A stretch of DNA of 64,000 bases from an uncultured Cellvibrionales bacterium (GTDB lineage Bacteria; Pseudomonadota; Gammaproteobacteria; Pseudomonadales; Cellvibrionaceae). Position 1 is the stretch's first letter. Each line of letters opens with the position of its first letter. The notes under the pieces were generated by a model that saw only the letters and a program-made list of their open reading frames with translations, was not told the origin of the DNA and made no database searches. The DNA lies in NCBI GenBank assembly GCA_913020115.1, contig CAJWBQ010000021.1, positions 1 to 64,000 of the forward strand, given 5' to 3'. Both the position numbers and the translations under genes were made by a program. Positions 50,083-60,244 of this stretch are shown in pieces.

Positions 50083-50313
50083 ATGCCTATATATGAATAT
50101 CAGTGCCAGTCTTGCTCTCACGAGCTTGAGGCTCTGCAGAAAATGAGCGATGAGGCTCTGAGTACGTGCCCCAAGTGCGAAATAGACGCGCTGCAAAAAA
50201 AGATATCAGCGGTTGGGTTTCGTTTAAAAGGCAATGGCTGGTATGAGACCGATTTTAAATCGGGGAACAAAAAGAATATAGCGGGCGACAAGCCTGCGGA
50301 TAAGGCTGGTTAA
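50083..50313 (+). CDS. FmdB-family zinc ribbon protein
   Basis: A 76-residue protein with the FmdB/CxxC_CxxC zinc ribbon: Cys pairs in YQCQSCSHE and STCPKCEID. The N-terminal MPIYEY is the standard family start. It lies just upstream of aspS, where it is commonly found in proteobacteria. Function is unclear; it was first linked to formamidase regulation. Confidence 0.93.
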   Translation: MPIYEYQCQSCSHELEALQKMSDEALSTCPKCEIDALQKKISAVGFRLKGNGWYETDFKSGNKKNIAGDKPADKAG

Positions 50314-50372
50314 GTGCGCTAAAACGCAAACCAGGCTTATCAATCACTTACTAAACTAACAGGAACAGGTTT

Positions 50373-52157
50373 ATGCGCAGTATTTACTGTGGCGCTTTGA
50401 ATGCCTCACATATCGATCAAGAAGTCACTCTGTGTGGCTGGGTAGACCGTCGTCGCGATCATGGAGGTGTGATTTTCATCGACCTCAGAGACCGCGATGG
50501 CATTGTACAGGTGGTTTTTGACCCTGATACCCAAGAGCATTTTGAGCGCGCGGATAAAGTGCGTAATGAATATGTGTTGCAGGTTACCGGCAAAGTGCGG
50601 GCGCGAGATGCCGCTGCGGTTAATCCGAATATGGATACGGGCGAAATTGAAGTCTACGGTTTGCGCTTGGAGATACTGAACGAAGCTGAAACGCCTCCAT
50701 TTCAGTTAGATGAGCACATCAGTGTGGGCGAAGATGTTCGCTTGAAGTACCGCTATGTCGATTTGCGTCGTCAGGAAATGCAAAACAATTTGCGATTCCG
50801 TTCGAAGGTCACCAATGCCATTCGTAACTATTTGGACGATGGCGGCTTTCTCGATATTGAAACCCCAATTTTAACTCGGGCAACACCTGAGGGCGCGCGG
50901 GATTATTTGGTGCCCAGTCGCACCCATGGGGGGCAGTTTTTTGCTCTGCCACAGTCGCCTCAGTTGTTTAAGCAGCTGTTAATGGTGTCGGGTTTCGACC
51001 GTTATTATCAAATTGCTAAATGCTTCCGTGATGAAGATTTACGGGCTGATCGCCAACCCGAATTCACACAAATTGATATTGAAACTTCATTCATGTCTGA
51101 AGAGCAAATCATGTCAGTTACAGAAGATATGATTACTCAGTTGTTCAGCAATTTGATGAGTGTTGAGCTGGGTAAGTTCCCACGCATGCCTTACTCGGAA
51201 GCGATGCACAGGTTTGGTTCTGATAAACCAGATTTACGTATTCCGCTTGAGTTGGTTGAGGTGAAAGACCTCATGGCGAAGGTTGATTTCAAGGTGTTCT
51301 CTGGCCCAGCAAATGATCCTAATGGCCGAGTGGCGGGGCTTAAGGTTCCCGGAGGCAACGATAAGCTTACTCGCAAGCAAATTGATGCTTACACTAAGTT
51401 TGTCAGCATATACGGCGCTAAGGGCCTAGCTTACATTAAGGTGAACGATAAGGCTGATATCGAAAATGGCCTTCAGTCGCCTATTGTAAAGTTTTTGCCG
51501 AATGATGTTCGAGCAGCTCTCCTTGAGCGTTTAGAAGCTGAAAATGGTGATTTGATTTTCTTCGGCTCTGACTCTTCGAAGGTGGTGAGTGAGGCTTTAG
51601 GTGCGCTGCGTTGTAAGCTGGGTGAAGATTTAGATCTTTACACTTGTGAATGGGCGCCGCTGTGGGTTGTTGATTTCCCTATGTTTGAAACACTGAGCGA
51701 TGGCAGTTTGACGCCTTTGCATCACCCATTTACGGCGCCGTCGTGTACGCCGGCTGAGCTGGCTGAAAACCCTGCTGAAGCGCTTTCTTGCGCTTATGAT
51801 ATGGTGCTGAACGGTACTGAGCTGGGCGGCGGTTCTATCCGTATTCACGATCAATCTATGCAGCAAACTGTGTTTGAGATTTTGGGTATTGAGGAAGCGG
51901 AACAGCAGGAGAAGTTTGGCTTCTTGTTGGACGCTCTGAAGTACGGCGCGCCACCCCATGGTGGTTTGGCTTTCGGTCTTGATCGTTTGATTATGCTGAT
52001 GACGGGTACGAGTTCTATTCGCGATGTTATCGCCTTCCCGAAAACTCAAAGTGCGGCGTGTGTTATGACGGATGCTCCGGGTAATGTGAGTGCGGTGCAG
52101 TTGCGTGAGTTGAGTATTCGTCTGCGGAAGGATGAGGAAAAGGAAAGCGCTGAGTAA
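50373..52157 (+). CDS. aspS: Aspartyl-tRNA synthetase
   Basis: A 594-residue bacterial-type class II synthetase for Asp-tRNA. The N-terminal OB fold ([23 protein letters not shown]) binds the anticodon. Motif 2 is [17 protein letters not shown], the flipping loop and insertion domain lie in the middle, and motif 3 is [19 protein letters not shown]. The normal length and the AGGAACAGG ribosome-binding site support ATG 50373. It could be discriminating (Asp only) or nondiscriminating; the sequence alone does not settle this. Confidence 0.98.
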   Translation: MRSIYCGALNASHIDQEVTLCGWVDRRRDHGGVIFIDLRDRDGIVQVVFDPDTQEHFERADKVRNEYVLQVTGKVRARDAAAVNPNMDTGEIEVYGLRLEILNEAETPPFQLDEHISVGEDVRLKYRYVDLRRQEMQNNLRFRSKVTNAIRNYLDDGGFLDIETPILTRATPEGARDYLVPSRTHGGQFFALPQSPQLFKQLLMVSGFDRYYQIAKCFRDEDLRADRQPEFTQIDIETSFMSEEQIMSVTEDMITQLFSNLMSVELGKFPRMPYSEAMHRFGSDKPDLRIPLELVEVKDLMAKVDFKVFSGPANDPNGRVAGLKVPGGNDKLTRKQIDAYTKFVSIYGAKGLAYIKVNDKADIENGLQSPIVKFLPNDVRAALLERLEAENGDLIFFGSDSSKVVSEALGALRCKLGEDLDLYTCEWAPLWVVDFPMFETLSDGSLTPLHHPFTAPSCTPAELAENPAEALSCAYDMVLNGTELGGGSIRIHDQSMQQTVFEILGIEEAEQQEKFGFLLDALKYGAPPHGGLAFGLDRLIMLMTGTSSIRDVIAFPKTQSAACVMTDAPGNVSAVQLRELSIRLRKDEEKESAE

Positions 52158-52162
52158 TATTG

Positions 52163-52341
52163 GTGGGGCCTTGCCGGAGGCCCTAGACGGCGGCGGAAGT
52201 CTAGACCGGGCGAACTTTTTTCAAGTCGCCTGGCTCGGTCGTAATTTGAAGCTGTAGGTGCCTCGCCAAAGGCCCGAGAGGGCGGCAGGAATCGAGGCCG
52301 GGCGCAAGTTTTTAAAGCCGCCTGACTCAGTCGCAACTCGA
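52163..52341. repeat. Two tandem imperfect repeats of about 87 bp
   Basis: Unit A (52163-52249) and unit B (52254-52341) share the same order of blocks: a GGCC-rich hairpin (GGGCCT-N6-AGGCCC in A), GGCGGC, GGCCGGGCG or GACCGGGCG, a run of T, and CGCCTGRCTCRGTCG. Unit A also has CTAGAC/GTCTAG. The repeat lies directly after aspS, and the rho-independent pattern is not clear. Confidence 0.7.
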
Positions 52342-52344
52342 CCA

Positions 52345-52436
52345 TTTTTCACTTCGTGAAAAACCGATGTTTTCACGCTTTGGCGTGATAACACCCTGCG
52401 GGTAGCCTGCGGCTATCGGAAATTGCTTCGCAATTT
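52345..52436. repeat. Run of five short hairpins
   Basis: Consecutive inverted repeats with 3-4 base loops: 52345-52363 (TTTTTCAC-TTC-GTGAAAAA), 52373-52388 (TCACGC-TTTG-GCGTGA), 52393-52403 (ACCC-TGC-GGGT), 52404-52414 (AGCC-TGC-GGCT) and 52420-52436 (AAATTGC-TTC-GCAATTT). Such chains of mini-palindromes resemble dispersed intergenic repeats of gammaproteobacteria. Confidence 0.75.
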
Positions 52437-52443
52437 TTGGGAC

Positions 52444-52799
52444 TCAAACAAGGCTCCTTCAAAACCCGTCAGACAACTTTAAAAACTTAAGACGCGCCCT
52501 GAATGGCCTCGATCCCCGCCACCCTCTCGACCCTTTTCTATCGCTTACTTAATCTCTCTCTTTGCGGCTGGAAAATGCCTGCGCTTTGCTGTTTTTTTGT
52601 GTGGCAATGGTATTGGTTTTGAGGGCTTTGGGGGTTTTTTGGGGTGTTTCTTTGGGCTTAAAGTTTGGGTTTGTGGGTGCTTGGGCTTAGGTGGTCGATG
52701 GGGAGGGGTTTTTTCGGCTTTTGCCGTGACCTTGTTGGCTGGCTGTGGGACACTGCACGTCTTGTCTGTATAACGATAATGAATAATGGTTTGGGTGCA
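52444..52799. other. Gene-free region before ruvC with strong G/T skew
   Basis: No convincing gene is present. From about 52590 to 52740 the plus strand is dominated by G and T, with runs such as TTTTTTGGGG, while A and C are rare. An open frame from 52665 runs into ruvC but does not look like family sequence. The yebC gene often found between aspS and ruvC in pseudomonads is absent here. Confidence 0.5.
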
Positions 52800-53318
52800 A
52801 TGGCGCTAATTTTGGGGGTGGACCCTGGATCTCGAAAAACGGGCTTTGGGGTGATTAATTGCATCAACGGCAAGTCTGAATATGTGGGCAGTGGGGTGAT
52901 TCGTGTGCCCGATGTAAGTCTGCCTGAACGCCTTAAGGTTATTTTTGATTCTATTAATGAAATTATTGATAAGTACTGTCCTCAGGAATTCGCGATTGAA
53001 AGTGTTTTTATGGCGAAGAGCGCGGGTTCGGCTCTTAAGTTAGGGCAAGCTCGTGGAGCGGCTATTGTGGCGGCGGTCAGTCACGATTTACCGGTGAGTG
53101 AATATGAGGCTCGCAAGGTTAAGCAGTCGGTGGTGGGGCACGGTGGAGCCGATAAGCTTCAGGTTCAACATATGGTTAAAACTTTGTTGAAGTTGCCGGC
53201 GACACCTCAGGAGGATGCCGCGGATGCTCTGGCCATTGCTCTTTGTCATGCTAATACGCAGCAACATCTTGTTTCTATTGCCAGCGCGCGTTCGTTTCGA
53301 CGCGGGCGTATTGTTTAA
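52800..53318 (+). CDS. ruvC: Holliday junction resolvase RuvC
   Basis: A 172-residue endonuclease that cuts Holliday junctions. The N-terminal [16 protein letters not shown] includes the first catalytic Asp. Further acidic residues are in FAIESVFM (Glu) and [15 protein letters not shown] (Asp). ATG 52800 gives the standard length. The open frame extends to 52665, but that part is low-complexity. It is the first gene of ruvCAB, 25 bp before ruvA. Confidence 0.96.
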   Translation: MALILGVDPGSRKTGFGVINCINGKSEYVGSGVIRVPDVSLPERLKVIFDSINEIIDKYCPQEFAIESVFMAKSAGSALKLGQARGAAIVAAVSHDLPVSEYEARKVKQSVVGHGGADKLQVQHMVKTLLKLPATPQEDAADALAIALCHANTQQHLVSIASARSFRRGRIV

Positions 53319-53343
53319 ATTTGAAAGGGCGTAAGCGCTAGTT

Positions 53344-53970
53344 ATGATTGGTCGATTAACGGGTAAGTTACTTGAGAAGCAGGCGCCTTTTTTGTTGGTG
53401 GATGTGCAAGGTGTGGCCTATGAGGTGCAAGCACCTATGACGACTTTTTATCAGCTGGGTAGTTTGGGTGATGAAGTGGTTTTACATACGCATTTCGCGG
53501 TGAGCGAGACTTCGCAGCAGTTGTTTGGTTTTGCGAGGCTTTCGGATCGGACTTTGTTTCGCACGCTGATTAAGGTGAATGGCGTCGGGCCAAAAATGGC
53601 GATTTCAATTCTTTCAGGCATGGAGGCGGAGACGATTGCCCGCTGTGTGATGGAGGATAATACGGCTGCGCTTGTGAAGGTTCCGGGTGTGGGTAAGAAG
53701 ACGGCGGAACGGCTAATTATTGAGTTGCGCGATAAGGTCAGCGAGTGGCAGAGCACGGGAGCGGGGCTCAGTGAGATGGAGGCGGCGAGTCAGCCGGTAT
53801 CTCAGGCGCCCAGCAGTAAGGATAAAATGGCTGAAGCCGAAAGTGCTTTGATCTCTCTAGGCTATAAACCTGCGGAGGCCAGTAAGGCGATCTCGCGGGT
53901 TATGAAGCAGTTGGGTGATGATGCGGGCAGTAGTGAAGAGTTGATTCGCATGGCTTTGCGAGGTATGTAA
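53344..53970 (+). CDS. ruvA: Holliday junction DNA helicase subunit RuvA
   Basis: A 208-residue junction-binding protein that loads RuvB. Domain I ([28 protein letters not shown]), the helix-hairpin-helix domain II ([34 protein letters not shown]) and the C-terminal three-helix domain III ([19 protein letters not shown]) are present. ruvB follows 22 bp later. Confidence 0.98.
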   Translation: MIGRLTGKLLEKQAPFLLVDVQGVAYEVQAPMTTFYQLGSLGDEVVLHTHFAVSETSQQLFGFARLSDRTLFRTLIKVNGVGPKMAISILSGMEAETIARCVMEDNTAALVKVPGVGKKTAERLIIELRDKVSEWQSTGAGLSEMEAASQPVSQAPSSKDKMAEAESALISLGYKPAEASKAISRVMKQLGDDAGSSEELIRMALRGM

Positions 53971-53992
53971 TGCACGAAAAGGCTGGGGTTTT

Positions 53993-55018
53993 ATGATTGA
54001 AGAAGATCGCTTGGTGGCGGCTGCGCCAAAGGAGCGAGAAGAAAAACAGGATCGTGCTATTCGGCCTCGCAGTTTGGCTGAGTATGTGGGGCAGCCGGTG
54101 GTGCGTGAGCAAATGGAGATTTTCATTGCCGCGGCACGACAGCGTGAGGAGGCTTTGGATCACACTTTGGTTTTTGGGCCTCCTGGCTTAGGTAAGACTA
54201 CGCTCGCCAATATTATTGCCGAGGAAATGGGGGTGGACCTGAAGACGACCTCTGGACCGGTGTTAGAGAAAGCCGGTGATATTGCGGCTTTGATGACAAA
54301 TTTGGAGCCGGGTGATGTGCTATTCATCGACGAGATTCATCGTCTGAGTCCGGTGGTGGAGGAAGTGCTTTATCCTGCGATGGAAGATTACCAACTCGAT
54401 ATTATGATTGGTGAAGGGCCGGCCGCGCGCTCGATAAAGTTAGATTTGCCGCCATTTACTTTGGTGGGCGCGACAACTCGTGCAGGATTGTTAACTTCGC
54501 CTTTGCGCGACCGCTTTGGCATTGTGCAGCGTTTGGAATTCTATTCGGTAGCGGACTTGACCCATATTGTGAGCCGCTCGGCGGGTTTGATGAATATTAG
54601 TATCGATCCAAAGGGAGCTCTTGAAGTTGCGAAGCGCTCGCGGGGAACCCCGCGTATTGCCAATCGTCTGCTGCGCCGGGTGAGAGATTATGCGGAAGTT
54701 AAAGGTGACGGTGTTGTCAGTGGGGATATCGCTGACAAGGCTTTGGATATGTTGAGTGTTGACGAGAGTGGCTTTGATCATATGGATCGGCGCATGCTGA
54801 TGGCTATGATCGAGAAGTTTGATGGCGGCCCTGTGGGTGTAGACAGTCTTGCGGCGGCTATTAGTGAAGAGCGCGACACTATCGAAGATGTGATTGAGCC
54901 TTATCTAATTCAGCAGGGTTTTTTGACCCGCACTCCTCGCGGGCGGATGGTGACGGCGCACACATATAAGCACTTTGGCTTAAACCTACCGGAGCGTTTG
55001 AATGAACGCAGCTCTTAA
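53993..55018 (+). CDS. ruvB: Holliday junction branch-migration ATPase RuvB
   Basis: A 341-residue AAA+ motor. Walker A is [11 protein letters not shown], Walker [11 protein letters not shown], with sensor [19 protein letters not shown], and a C-terminal winged helix ([18 protein letters not shown]). The N-terminal [12 protein letters not shown] is typical. Its end overlaps the ybgC start by 17 bp, coupling DNA repair and the tol cluster in one transcript. Confidence 0.98.
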   Translation: MIEEDRLVAAAPKEREEKQDRAIRPRSLAEYVGQPVVREQMEIFIAAARQREEALDHTLVFGPPGLGKTTLANIIAEEMGVDLKTTSGPVLEKAGDIAALMTNLEPGDVLFIDEIHRLSPVVEEVLYPAMEDYQLDIMIGEGPAARSIKLDLPPFTLVGATTRAGLLTSPLRDRFGIVQRLEFYSVADLTHIVSRSAGLMNISIDPKGALEVAKRSRGTPRIANRLLRRVRDYAEVKGDGVVSGDIADKALDMLSVDESGFDHMDRRMLMAMIEKFDGGPVGVDSLAAAISEERDTIEDVIEPYLIQQGFLTRTPRGRMVTAHTYKHFGLNLPERLNERSS

Positions 55019-55421
55019 GCCTTTTGACTTTCCTCTGCGAGTCTATATAGAAGACACGGATGCGGGTGGTATTGTTTATTATGTAAATTACTTAAAGTTT
55101 ATGGAGCGTGGGCGCACGGAGTTAGTGAGAAGCTTAGGTTTCGATAAGCCCGCACTGCCTCAAGACGACATACAGTTGGTGGTGCATTCCGCTCAGGTGA
55201 ACTACCGCCAACCCGCCAAGCTGGACGACAGTTTAAATGTGCTCACTCATATCACGAAATTGTCGCGGGCAAGCTTGGTTTTTCAGCAAGAAGTTTTACG
55301 CGCGGAGGAACTGATGTGTGAAGCATCTATCAAAGTAGCTTGCGTGAATGCCAAAACATTGAAACCAATGGCCTTGCCTTTAACCCTATACAGCGCCTTG
55401 GCGCGTTATATTAATCATTGA
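55002..55421 (+). CDS. ybgC: Tol-Pal-associated acyl-CoA thioesterase YbgC
   Basis: A 139-residue hot-dog thioesterase. The motif [26 protein letters not shown] holds the catalytic Asp and is diagnostic of YbgC. It overlaps ruvB by 17 bp and precedes tolQ, the common order. In E. coli it acts on short acyl-CoA or acyl-ACP in phospholipid metabolism, and its link to Tol-Pal function is not clear. Confidence 0.95.
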   Translation: MNAALKPFDFPLRVYIEDTDAGGIVYYVNYLKFMERGRTELVRSLGFDKPALPQDDIQLVVHSAQVNYRQPAKLDDSLNVLTHITKLSRASLVFQQEVLRAEELMCEASIKVACVNAKTLKPMALPLTLYSALARYINH

Positions 55422-55440
55422 TGTGAATTCCGGATCTATT

Positions 55441-56124
55441 ATGAATGAAGCAGAAACACTCTCAATTTGGAGCTTAATCGCCGAGGCCAGCGTACTGGTG
55501 CAATTGGTCATGCTCATATTATTTTTGGCCTCTGTTGTGTCGTGGGTAATGATTATTCAGCGGGGCACCTACCAGCGACGGGCCCAGCGCTCACTGAAAG
55601 CCTTTGAAACACAGTTTTGGTCAGGTATAGATCTCAGCCAGCTCTACAGGAAGGGCAATGACGGCCAGCTCAGTGTTGATGGTGTAGAAAGTATCTTTCG
55701 GGCGGGTTTTAAAGAGTTTAGTCGCCTGCGTCAGCAGTTGGGCGCTGATCCTGATGCGGTTATGGAGGGCACTCAGCGCGCAATGCGGGTGGCGGTATCA
55801 AGAGAAGAAGAAAAGCTGGAAATGCATTTGCCTTTCCTGGCCAGTGTGGCGTCGGTGAGCCCTTATATTGGTTTGTTTGGCACGGTATGGGGCATTATGA
55901 ATTCGTTTCGTGGCTTAGCCAGTGTTCATCAGGCCACGCTGGCAACGGTTGCACCGGGTATCTCTGAGGCGCTTGTAGCAACAGCTATGGGCTTGTTTGC
56001 GGCAATTCCCGCAGTGCTGGCGTATAACCGCTATGCCGCGCGTGCCGAAACTCTAAGCAATGGCTATGAAACCTTTGCAGAAGAATTTTCCGCTATTTTA
56101 CACCGTCAAGTTCACGCCAAATAA
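55441..56124 (+). CDS. tolQ: Tol-Pal system motor protein TolQ
   Basis: A 227-residue inner-membrane protein of the MotA/TolQ/ExbB family that forms a proton-driven motor with TolR. Three helices are visible: about residues 14-36, 130-155 (ASVASVSPYIGLFGTVWGIMNSF) and 165-190 (APGISEALVATAMGLFAAIPAVLAY). ATG 55441 was preferred over the open frame from GTG 55423 because it begins the family-like N-terminus. Confidence 0.97.
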   Translation: MNEAETLSIWSLIAEASVLVQLVMLILFLASVVSWVMIIQRGTYQRRAQRSLKAFETQFWSGIDLSQLYRKGNDGQLSVDGVESIFRAGFKEFSRLRQQLGADPDAVMEGTQRAMRVAVSREEEKLEMHLPFLASVASVSPYIGLFGTVWGIMNSFRGLASVHQATLATVAPGISEALVATAMGLFAAIPAVLAYNRYAARAETLSNGYETFAEEFSAILHRQVHAK

Positions 56125-56152
56125 GCGGCATTAATACTCGGGAGATTGTCAG

Positions 56153-56575
56153 TTGGCTGGACGAAAGCAAAAAAAGAAACCTATGGCTGAGATCAATGTG
56201 GTGCCCTACATTGATGTGATGCTGGTGTTGTTGGTGGTGTTTATGGTCACGGCGCCGCTGTTGATGCAGGGCGTGAAGGTTGATCTTCCCCAAGCGCCCT
56301 CGGTACCGCTCGACCAAAAACAAGATGAACCCTTAATTGTATCGATTAAAAAAGATGGCAGCTATTACCTAAACTTGGGTAAAGACGAGAAAGTCGCAAA
56401 GCCTTTGGCGGAAATCACTAATACAGTGGGCAAAGTGCTGCGGCAAAAACCTGCAACGCCGGTATTGGTTTGGGGGGATCACAGTGTTGACTACGGTGTT
56501 GTGGTGGGGCTGATGACAGAGCTTCAAAAAGCGGGTGCACCCTCGGTGGGCCTTGTAACAGAGCCACCGCGGTAA
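56153..56575 (+). CDS. tolR: Tol-Pal system protein TolR
   Basis: A 140-residue ExbD/TolR protein with one membrane helix (about residues 18-40) that carries the proton-path Asp in VVPYIDVMLVLLVVFMVTAPL. The rest is a periplasmic domain. The start is TTG at 56153, with GGGAG at good spacing, so initiation may be weak. It works with TolQ and TolA to drive outer-membrane constriction. Confidence 0.96.
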   Translation: MAGRKQKKKPMAEINVVPYIDVMLVLLVVFMVTAPLLMQGVKVDLPQAPSVPLDQKQDEPLIVSIKKDGSYYLNLGKDEKVAKPLAEITNTVGKVLRQKPATPVLVWGDHSVDYGVVVGLMTELQKAGAPSVGLVTEPPR

Positions 56576-56584
56576 ATTACGATA

Positions 56585-57379
56585 ATGGCATCTCGGTCTA
56601 CTTCTTATTCTCTTCCTATAATCATCAGCGTTGTTATGCATCTCGGTTTGCTGGCAGCGGTTACCTGGGGGTGGTCTGCCAGTCAAAGCACTCAGCGGGT
56701 GTATACCCCTAAGTTTGTGGAAGCTAAATTAGTTTCTTTGAAAACACAGGCGCCAAAAAAGGCGGCGCCAAAGAAAAAACCTAAAAAAATTGATCTTGCC
56801 GCTAAGCGCAAAGCTGAAGAGCGCCGCAAAAAGCTGGCCGCTAAAAAGCGCAAAGCCGCCGATATGAAAAAAGCCGCGGCGCGTAAGGCGGCTGACGATA
56901 AAGCCAAAGCGCTAGCCTTGAAGAAGGCTCAGGCGAAAAAAGCCGCTCTAGAATTAGCCAAGCAGCAAGAGTTAGAGCAGGCTAGGAAAGATCAAGAGCT
57001 TGCACGTCAACAGCTAGAAGATGAGTTCTTTACCGAGCTAGATGAAGAGGGCGAATATTTAGTTGAAGAAGAAAATGAACGCTTGGCCCAGAGTTATGTC
57101 AGTAAGATAAGCTCTCGTATCGAGCAAAATTGGAATCGACCTCCCTCAGCGCGCAAAGGTATGAAAACTGAGCTTCTGTTGGCTTTGGTGCCAACGGGAA
57201 AGGTGGTGAATGTGAGTATTGTTAAAAGCAGCGGAAATTCGGCTTTTGATCGTTCGGCAGAGCTGGCGGTGCAGAAAGCCGAGCGCTTTCCTGAGCTACA
57301 GGGAATGGATCCTGTCGTGTTTGAGCGCTATTTCAGGCAGCTGAGATTAGTGTTTAATCCTCAAGACTTGAGGCTCTAG
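56585..57379 (+). CDS. tolA: Tol-Pal system protein TolA
   Basis: A 264-residue protein that spans the periplasm to contact Pal/TolB. An N-terminal helix (about residues 10-30) anchors it in the inner membrane. A long lysine/alanine-rich coiled coil (about 55-150) follows, then a C-terminal globular domain (YVSKISSRIEQNWNRPPSARKGMKTELLLALVPTGKV) of the TonB-C type. It is shorter than E. coli TolA, mainly in the coiled coil. Confidence 0.96.
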   Translation: MASRSTSYSLPIIISVVMHLGLLAAVTWGWSASQSTQRVYTPKFVEAKLVSLKTQAPKKAAPKKKPKKIDLAAKRKAEERRKKLAAKKRKAADMKKAAARKAADDKAKALALKKAQAKKAALELAKQQELEQARKDQELARQQLEDEFFTELDEEGEYLVEEENERLAQSYVSKISSRIEQNWNRPPSARKGMKTELLLALVPTGKVVNVSIVKSSGNSAFDRSAELAVQKAERFPELQGMDPVVFERYFRQLRLVFNPQDLRL

Positions 57380-57431
57380 TCATAGTATTATTTTTTCGCC
57401 CTAATCATTTGAATAATAACGGATACATAGA

Positions 57432-58757
57432 GTGAATCATTTGAGACATATTTCTGCACTATTCCGTCTGTCAGTGCTATTTGCAGCGTGCCTTACCTTA
57501 TTCGCGGCGAGTGCGGCGCACGCCCAGCTGACCATTGAGATTACGCAAGGCGTCGACAGTCCAACGCCTATTGCGGTAGTGCCTTTTGGTACTCCGGGGC
57601 AGCTTGCGCTGCCCGAAGATGTGGCGGCCATTATCAACGCTGATTTGCGTCGAAGTGGTTTGCTTAGGCCTTTGCCGAAAGATGACATGCTGTCTTTTCC
57701 TCGCAACAAATACGAAATTTCTTTTCGGGATTGGCGTATTTTGGGGGCAGAGTACCTTGTGATTGGCAACGTGACTCGCAGCGCAGATAAGTACAGTGTG
57801 CATTTCGAGTTGTTTAATATCCTCAGTCAGCGCACGGTACATTCGCAAACCTTCGAGGCCGGTTTGAATCAGCTTCGCGATTTGGCCCACTACGCTGCGG
57901 ATCAGGTTTTTGAAAAAATCACCGGTATACGCGGTATTTTTGCCACTCAAATGATTTATATCGAAGCATTCCAGAATGGCAACGAAGCTCAGGACAAGTT
58001 TCGCCTGATGCTCGCGGACGTAGATGGCGCTCGCCCGCGTCTATTATTAGAATCAAAGCAGCCCATACTCTCTCCCTCCTGGTCGCCAGATGGTAAGCAG
58101 GTTGTATATGTTTCCTATGAAACCGGTCGTCCAGCGATTTTCAGGCAGGAAATTGCTACGCAAGTACGAGAGCAGCTGACCAATTTCAAAGGCTTGAATG
58201 GTGCGCCTGTATGGTCTCCAGATGGGCGAACCATCGCTCTGACCCTCTCTAAAGATGGCAATCCTGAGATTTATACTCTGGACCTTGCGAGTAAGAAATT
58301 CACCCGTATTACTCGTCATTTTGCCATCGATACCGAGCCAAATTGGACGACAGACGGAAAAGGCGTTATTTTCACCTCAAATCGAGGTGGTAAGCCGCAG
58401 ATATACCAAGTAACTCTTGCCAGTGGCCGTATTGAACGCTTAACCTTCGAGGGGGGTTATAATGCTCGGCCTCGGGTATCGCCAGATGGTAAAAGTTTGG
58501 TGATGGTTCACCGAGAAAATGGTGTGTTTCATATTGCGGCTCAAGACATTGCGAGTGGCGATATGCGCATTCTAACCGAGACATATTTAGACGAATCGCC
58601 TACTATAGCGCCCAATGGCGCGATGTTAATGTATGCGACTCGTTATCGGGGCAAGGGGATTTTGGCCGCGGTATCTTTAGACGCGGGTGTTAAATTCAGG
58701 CTTCCCTCTAAGCAGGGGGATGTAAGAGAGCCGGCCTGGTCACCGTTTATTGACTAG
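57432..58757 (+). CDS. tolB: Tol-Pal system beta-propeller protein TolB
   Basis: A 441-residue periplasmic protein. A signal peptide ends near SAAHAQ (about residue 31). Then an N-terminal alpha/beta domain ([23 protein letters not shown]) and a six-blade propeller follow, with repeated PxWSPDG motifs ([41 protein letters not shown]). It binds Pal and TolA during cell division. Confidence 0.98.
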   Translation: MNHLRHISALFRLSVLFAACLTLFAASAAHAQLTIEITQGVDSPTPIAVVPFGTPGQLALPEDVAAIINADLRRSGLLRPLPKDDMLSFPRNKYEISFRDWRILGAEYLVIGNVTRSADKYSVHFELFNILSQRTVHSQTFEAGLNQLRDLAHYAADQVFEKITGIRGIFATQMIYIEAFQNGNEAQDKFRLMLADVDGARPRLLLESKQPILSPSWSPDGKQVVYVSYETGRPAIFRQEIATQVREQLTNFKGLNGAPVWSPDGRTIALTLSKDGNPEIYTLDLASKKFTRITRHFAIDTEPNWTTDGKGVIFTSNRGGKPQIYQVTLASGRIERLTFEGGYNARPRVSPDGKSLVMVHRENGVFHIAAQDIASGDMRILTETYLDESPTIAPNGAMLMYATRYRGKGILAAVSLDAGVKFRLPSKQGDVREPAWSPFID

Positions 58758-58804
58758 TTAAAGAAACTAAAATGAATTTATTTACCACAACACTGGAGTG
58801 TTTT

Positions 58805-59317
58805 ATGAACAATGTAACAACTATGCGTAGTTTGGGTCTTGCACTGATGCTGTCTGTTTTGGCGGGTTGTACCAGCACCAGCACTCAAGATCAGGATTCA
58901 GCTAATAATGGTGGTGCTGATTCAGGCGTTACCGTTGGTGGATCAGAGAACGCCGGTGTAAACGACGTGCCAGAAGATACTATGGAAGATGAAGTAGTAT
59001 TAGATACCGTTTTTTACTTCGACTTTGACCAATCTATGCTGAAGCCTGCCGCTCGTGCAGCGCTGACCGCTCATGCCGAACGCTTGAAAGCTAACCCTGA
59101 GTCAATTCGCTTAGAAGGTCACGGTGATGAGACAGGTACCCGTGAGTACAACATGGCTCTAGGTGAGCGTCGCGGTATTGCAGTACGTGACTTCTTGTCA
59201 CTGCAAGGCGTTGATACTTCTTCAATTGAGGTGATTAGCTACGGTGAAGAGCGCCCTGCATCAATGGGTAGCAGCGACAGTGACTATAGCCAGAACCGTC
59301 GTGTAGAGCTGAAGTAA
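58805..59317 (+). CDS. pal: Peptidoglycan-associated lipoprotein Pal
   Basis: A 170-residue outer-membrane lipoprotein. The lipobox LSVLAGC lies at about residues 16-22, followed by a flexible linker and an OmpA-like domain with YFDFDQSMLKPAARAAL, EGHGDETGTREYNMALGERR and NRRVELK, which bind peptidoglycan. ATG 58805 has GGAG upstream. The open frame from 58772 is not lipoprotein-like. Confidence 0.97.
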   Translation: MNNVTTMRSLGLALMLSVLAGCTSTSTQDQDSANNGGADSGVTVGGSENAGVNDVPEDTMEDEVVLDTVFYFDFDQSMLKPAARAALTAHAERLKANPESIRLEGHGDETGTREYNMALGERRGIAVRDFLSLQGVDTSSIEVISYGEERPASMGSSDSDYSQNRRVELK

Positions 59318-59325
59318 ATCAAACT

Positions 59326-60165
59326 ATGACACATTGTTCTTTTGTAGTGAGGTCTGCCCTTGTGGCTCGACCTCTAATCAAGACTTTAACTGCAGCGACT
59401 TTGTTCGCTGCAGTTTCCGTTCAGGCTCAAGTAGCCGTTGTGGAATCGACTCCCATTGGTGGCCAAGCGGCAAGGACTTCAGAGTCTTATGTTGACGATT
59501 CCAGTACTCCTGCCACGGCAGAGGCTTTGCCCGTTAACGTTTCAGCCGATCGCTTTTATCAGCTCCAACTGCTACAGCAGGAAGTTCTGGAGTTGAGAGG
59601 TCTCGTTGAAGAGCAGGCTCATCAGCTCAAGCGATTGAAACAGCAGCGCACGGACGACTATCTGGATTTAGATCGCAGAATCAGCGCGCTAGGAAATGGT
59701 GGTGCTCCGTTGGCCGCTGGTGATAGTGCTTTGGTGCTTGAGTCAGGCCAATCTGGCAGAGCAACGTCTCCCGCTGTGAAAGTTGCAGGTAGTGATGCTG
59801 AAGCTGAGGCTTACCGATCTGCTTACGATCTTCTTAAGCAGCGCCAAGTTGATCAGGCTATTACTGCATTTAGTGATTTATTGATTGATCACCCAGAAGG
59901 CAAATATGCGGCAAATGCGCATTATTGGCTCGGTGAAATTTTTCTCCTCAAGAACGATCTAGAGTCTGCTCGACAGTGGTTCACTCGGTTACTAGATGGT
60001 TTTCCAGGTCATCGTAAGGTTCCGGGCACTCAATTCAAGCTGGGTAAGGTCTATCACTTACTGGGCGACATGGAAAAATCTCGTGCCTTACTAGACTCTG
60101 TGGCCGCGACCCGTTCGGACGCCGCTCGTTTAGCAAAGAAGTATATCGAGCAAAATTTCCAATAG
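59326..60165 (+). CDS. cpoB: Cell division coordinator CpoB (YbgF)
   Basis: A 279-residue periplasmic protein, the last gene of the tol-pal cluster. It has an N-terminal signal sequence, a coiled coil (about residues 75-115, FYQLQLLQQEVLELRGLVEEQ) and three TPR-like repeats near the C-terminus (AYDLLKQRQVDQAITAFSDLLIDHPEGKYAANAHYWLGEIF). CpoB coordinates outer-membrane constriction with cell wall synthesis. Confidence 0.95.
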   Translation: MTHCSFVVRSALVARPLIKTLTAATLFAAVSVQAQVAVVESTPIGGQAARTSESYVDDSSTPATAEALPVNVSADRFYQLQLLQQEVLELRGLVEEQAHQLKRLKQQRTDDYLDLDRRISALGNGGAPLAAGDSALVLESGQSGRATSPAVKVAGSDAEAEAYRSAYDLLKQRQVDQAITAFSDLLIDHPEGKYAANAHYWLGEIFLLKNDLESARQWFTRLLDGFPGHRKVPGTQFKLGKVYHLLGDMEKSRALLDSVAATRSDAARLAKKYIEQNFQ

Positions 60166-60244
60166 GCCTCATTTTTAGGTAGACTGCGCGCTTTTTGATC
60201 ACTTTGTGATTCTTAAAGCAGCAATCTGCCGGCCACTACTGACT

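Noticed and set aside
52765..52785. LexA-like CTGT sequence before ruvC
   Set aside because: The second half-site reads AATG instead of ACAG at the needed distance, so it is not a credible SOS box.
52665..52799. In-frame extension of ruvC (45 extra residues)
   Set aside because: The added sequence is Gly/Trp/Leu-rich low-complexity from the G/T-skewed stretch. RuvC proteins start at the ILGVDPG segment.
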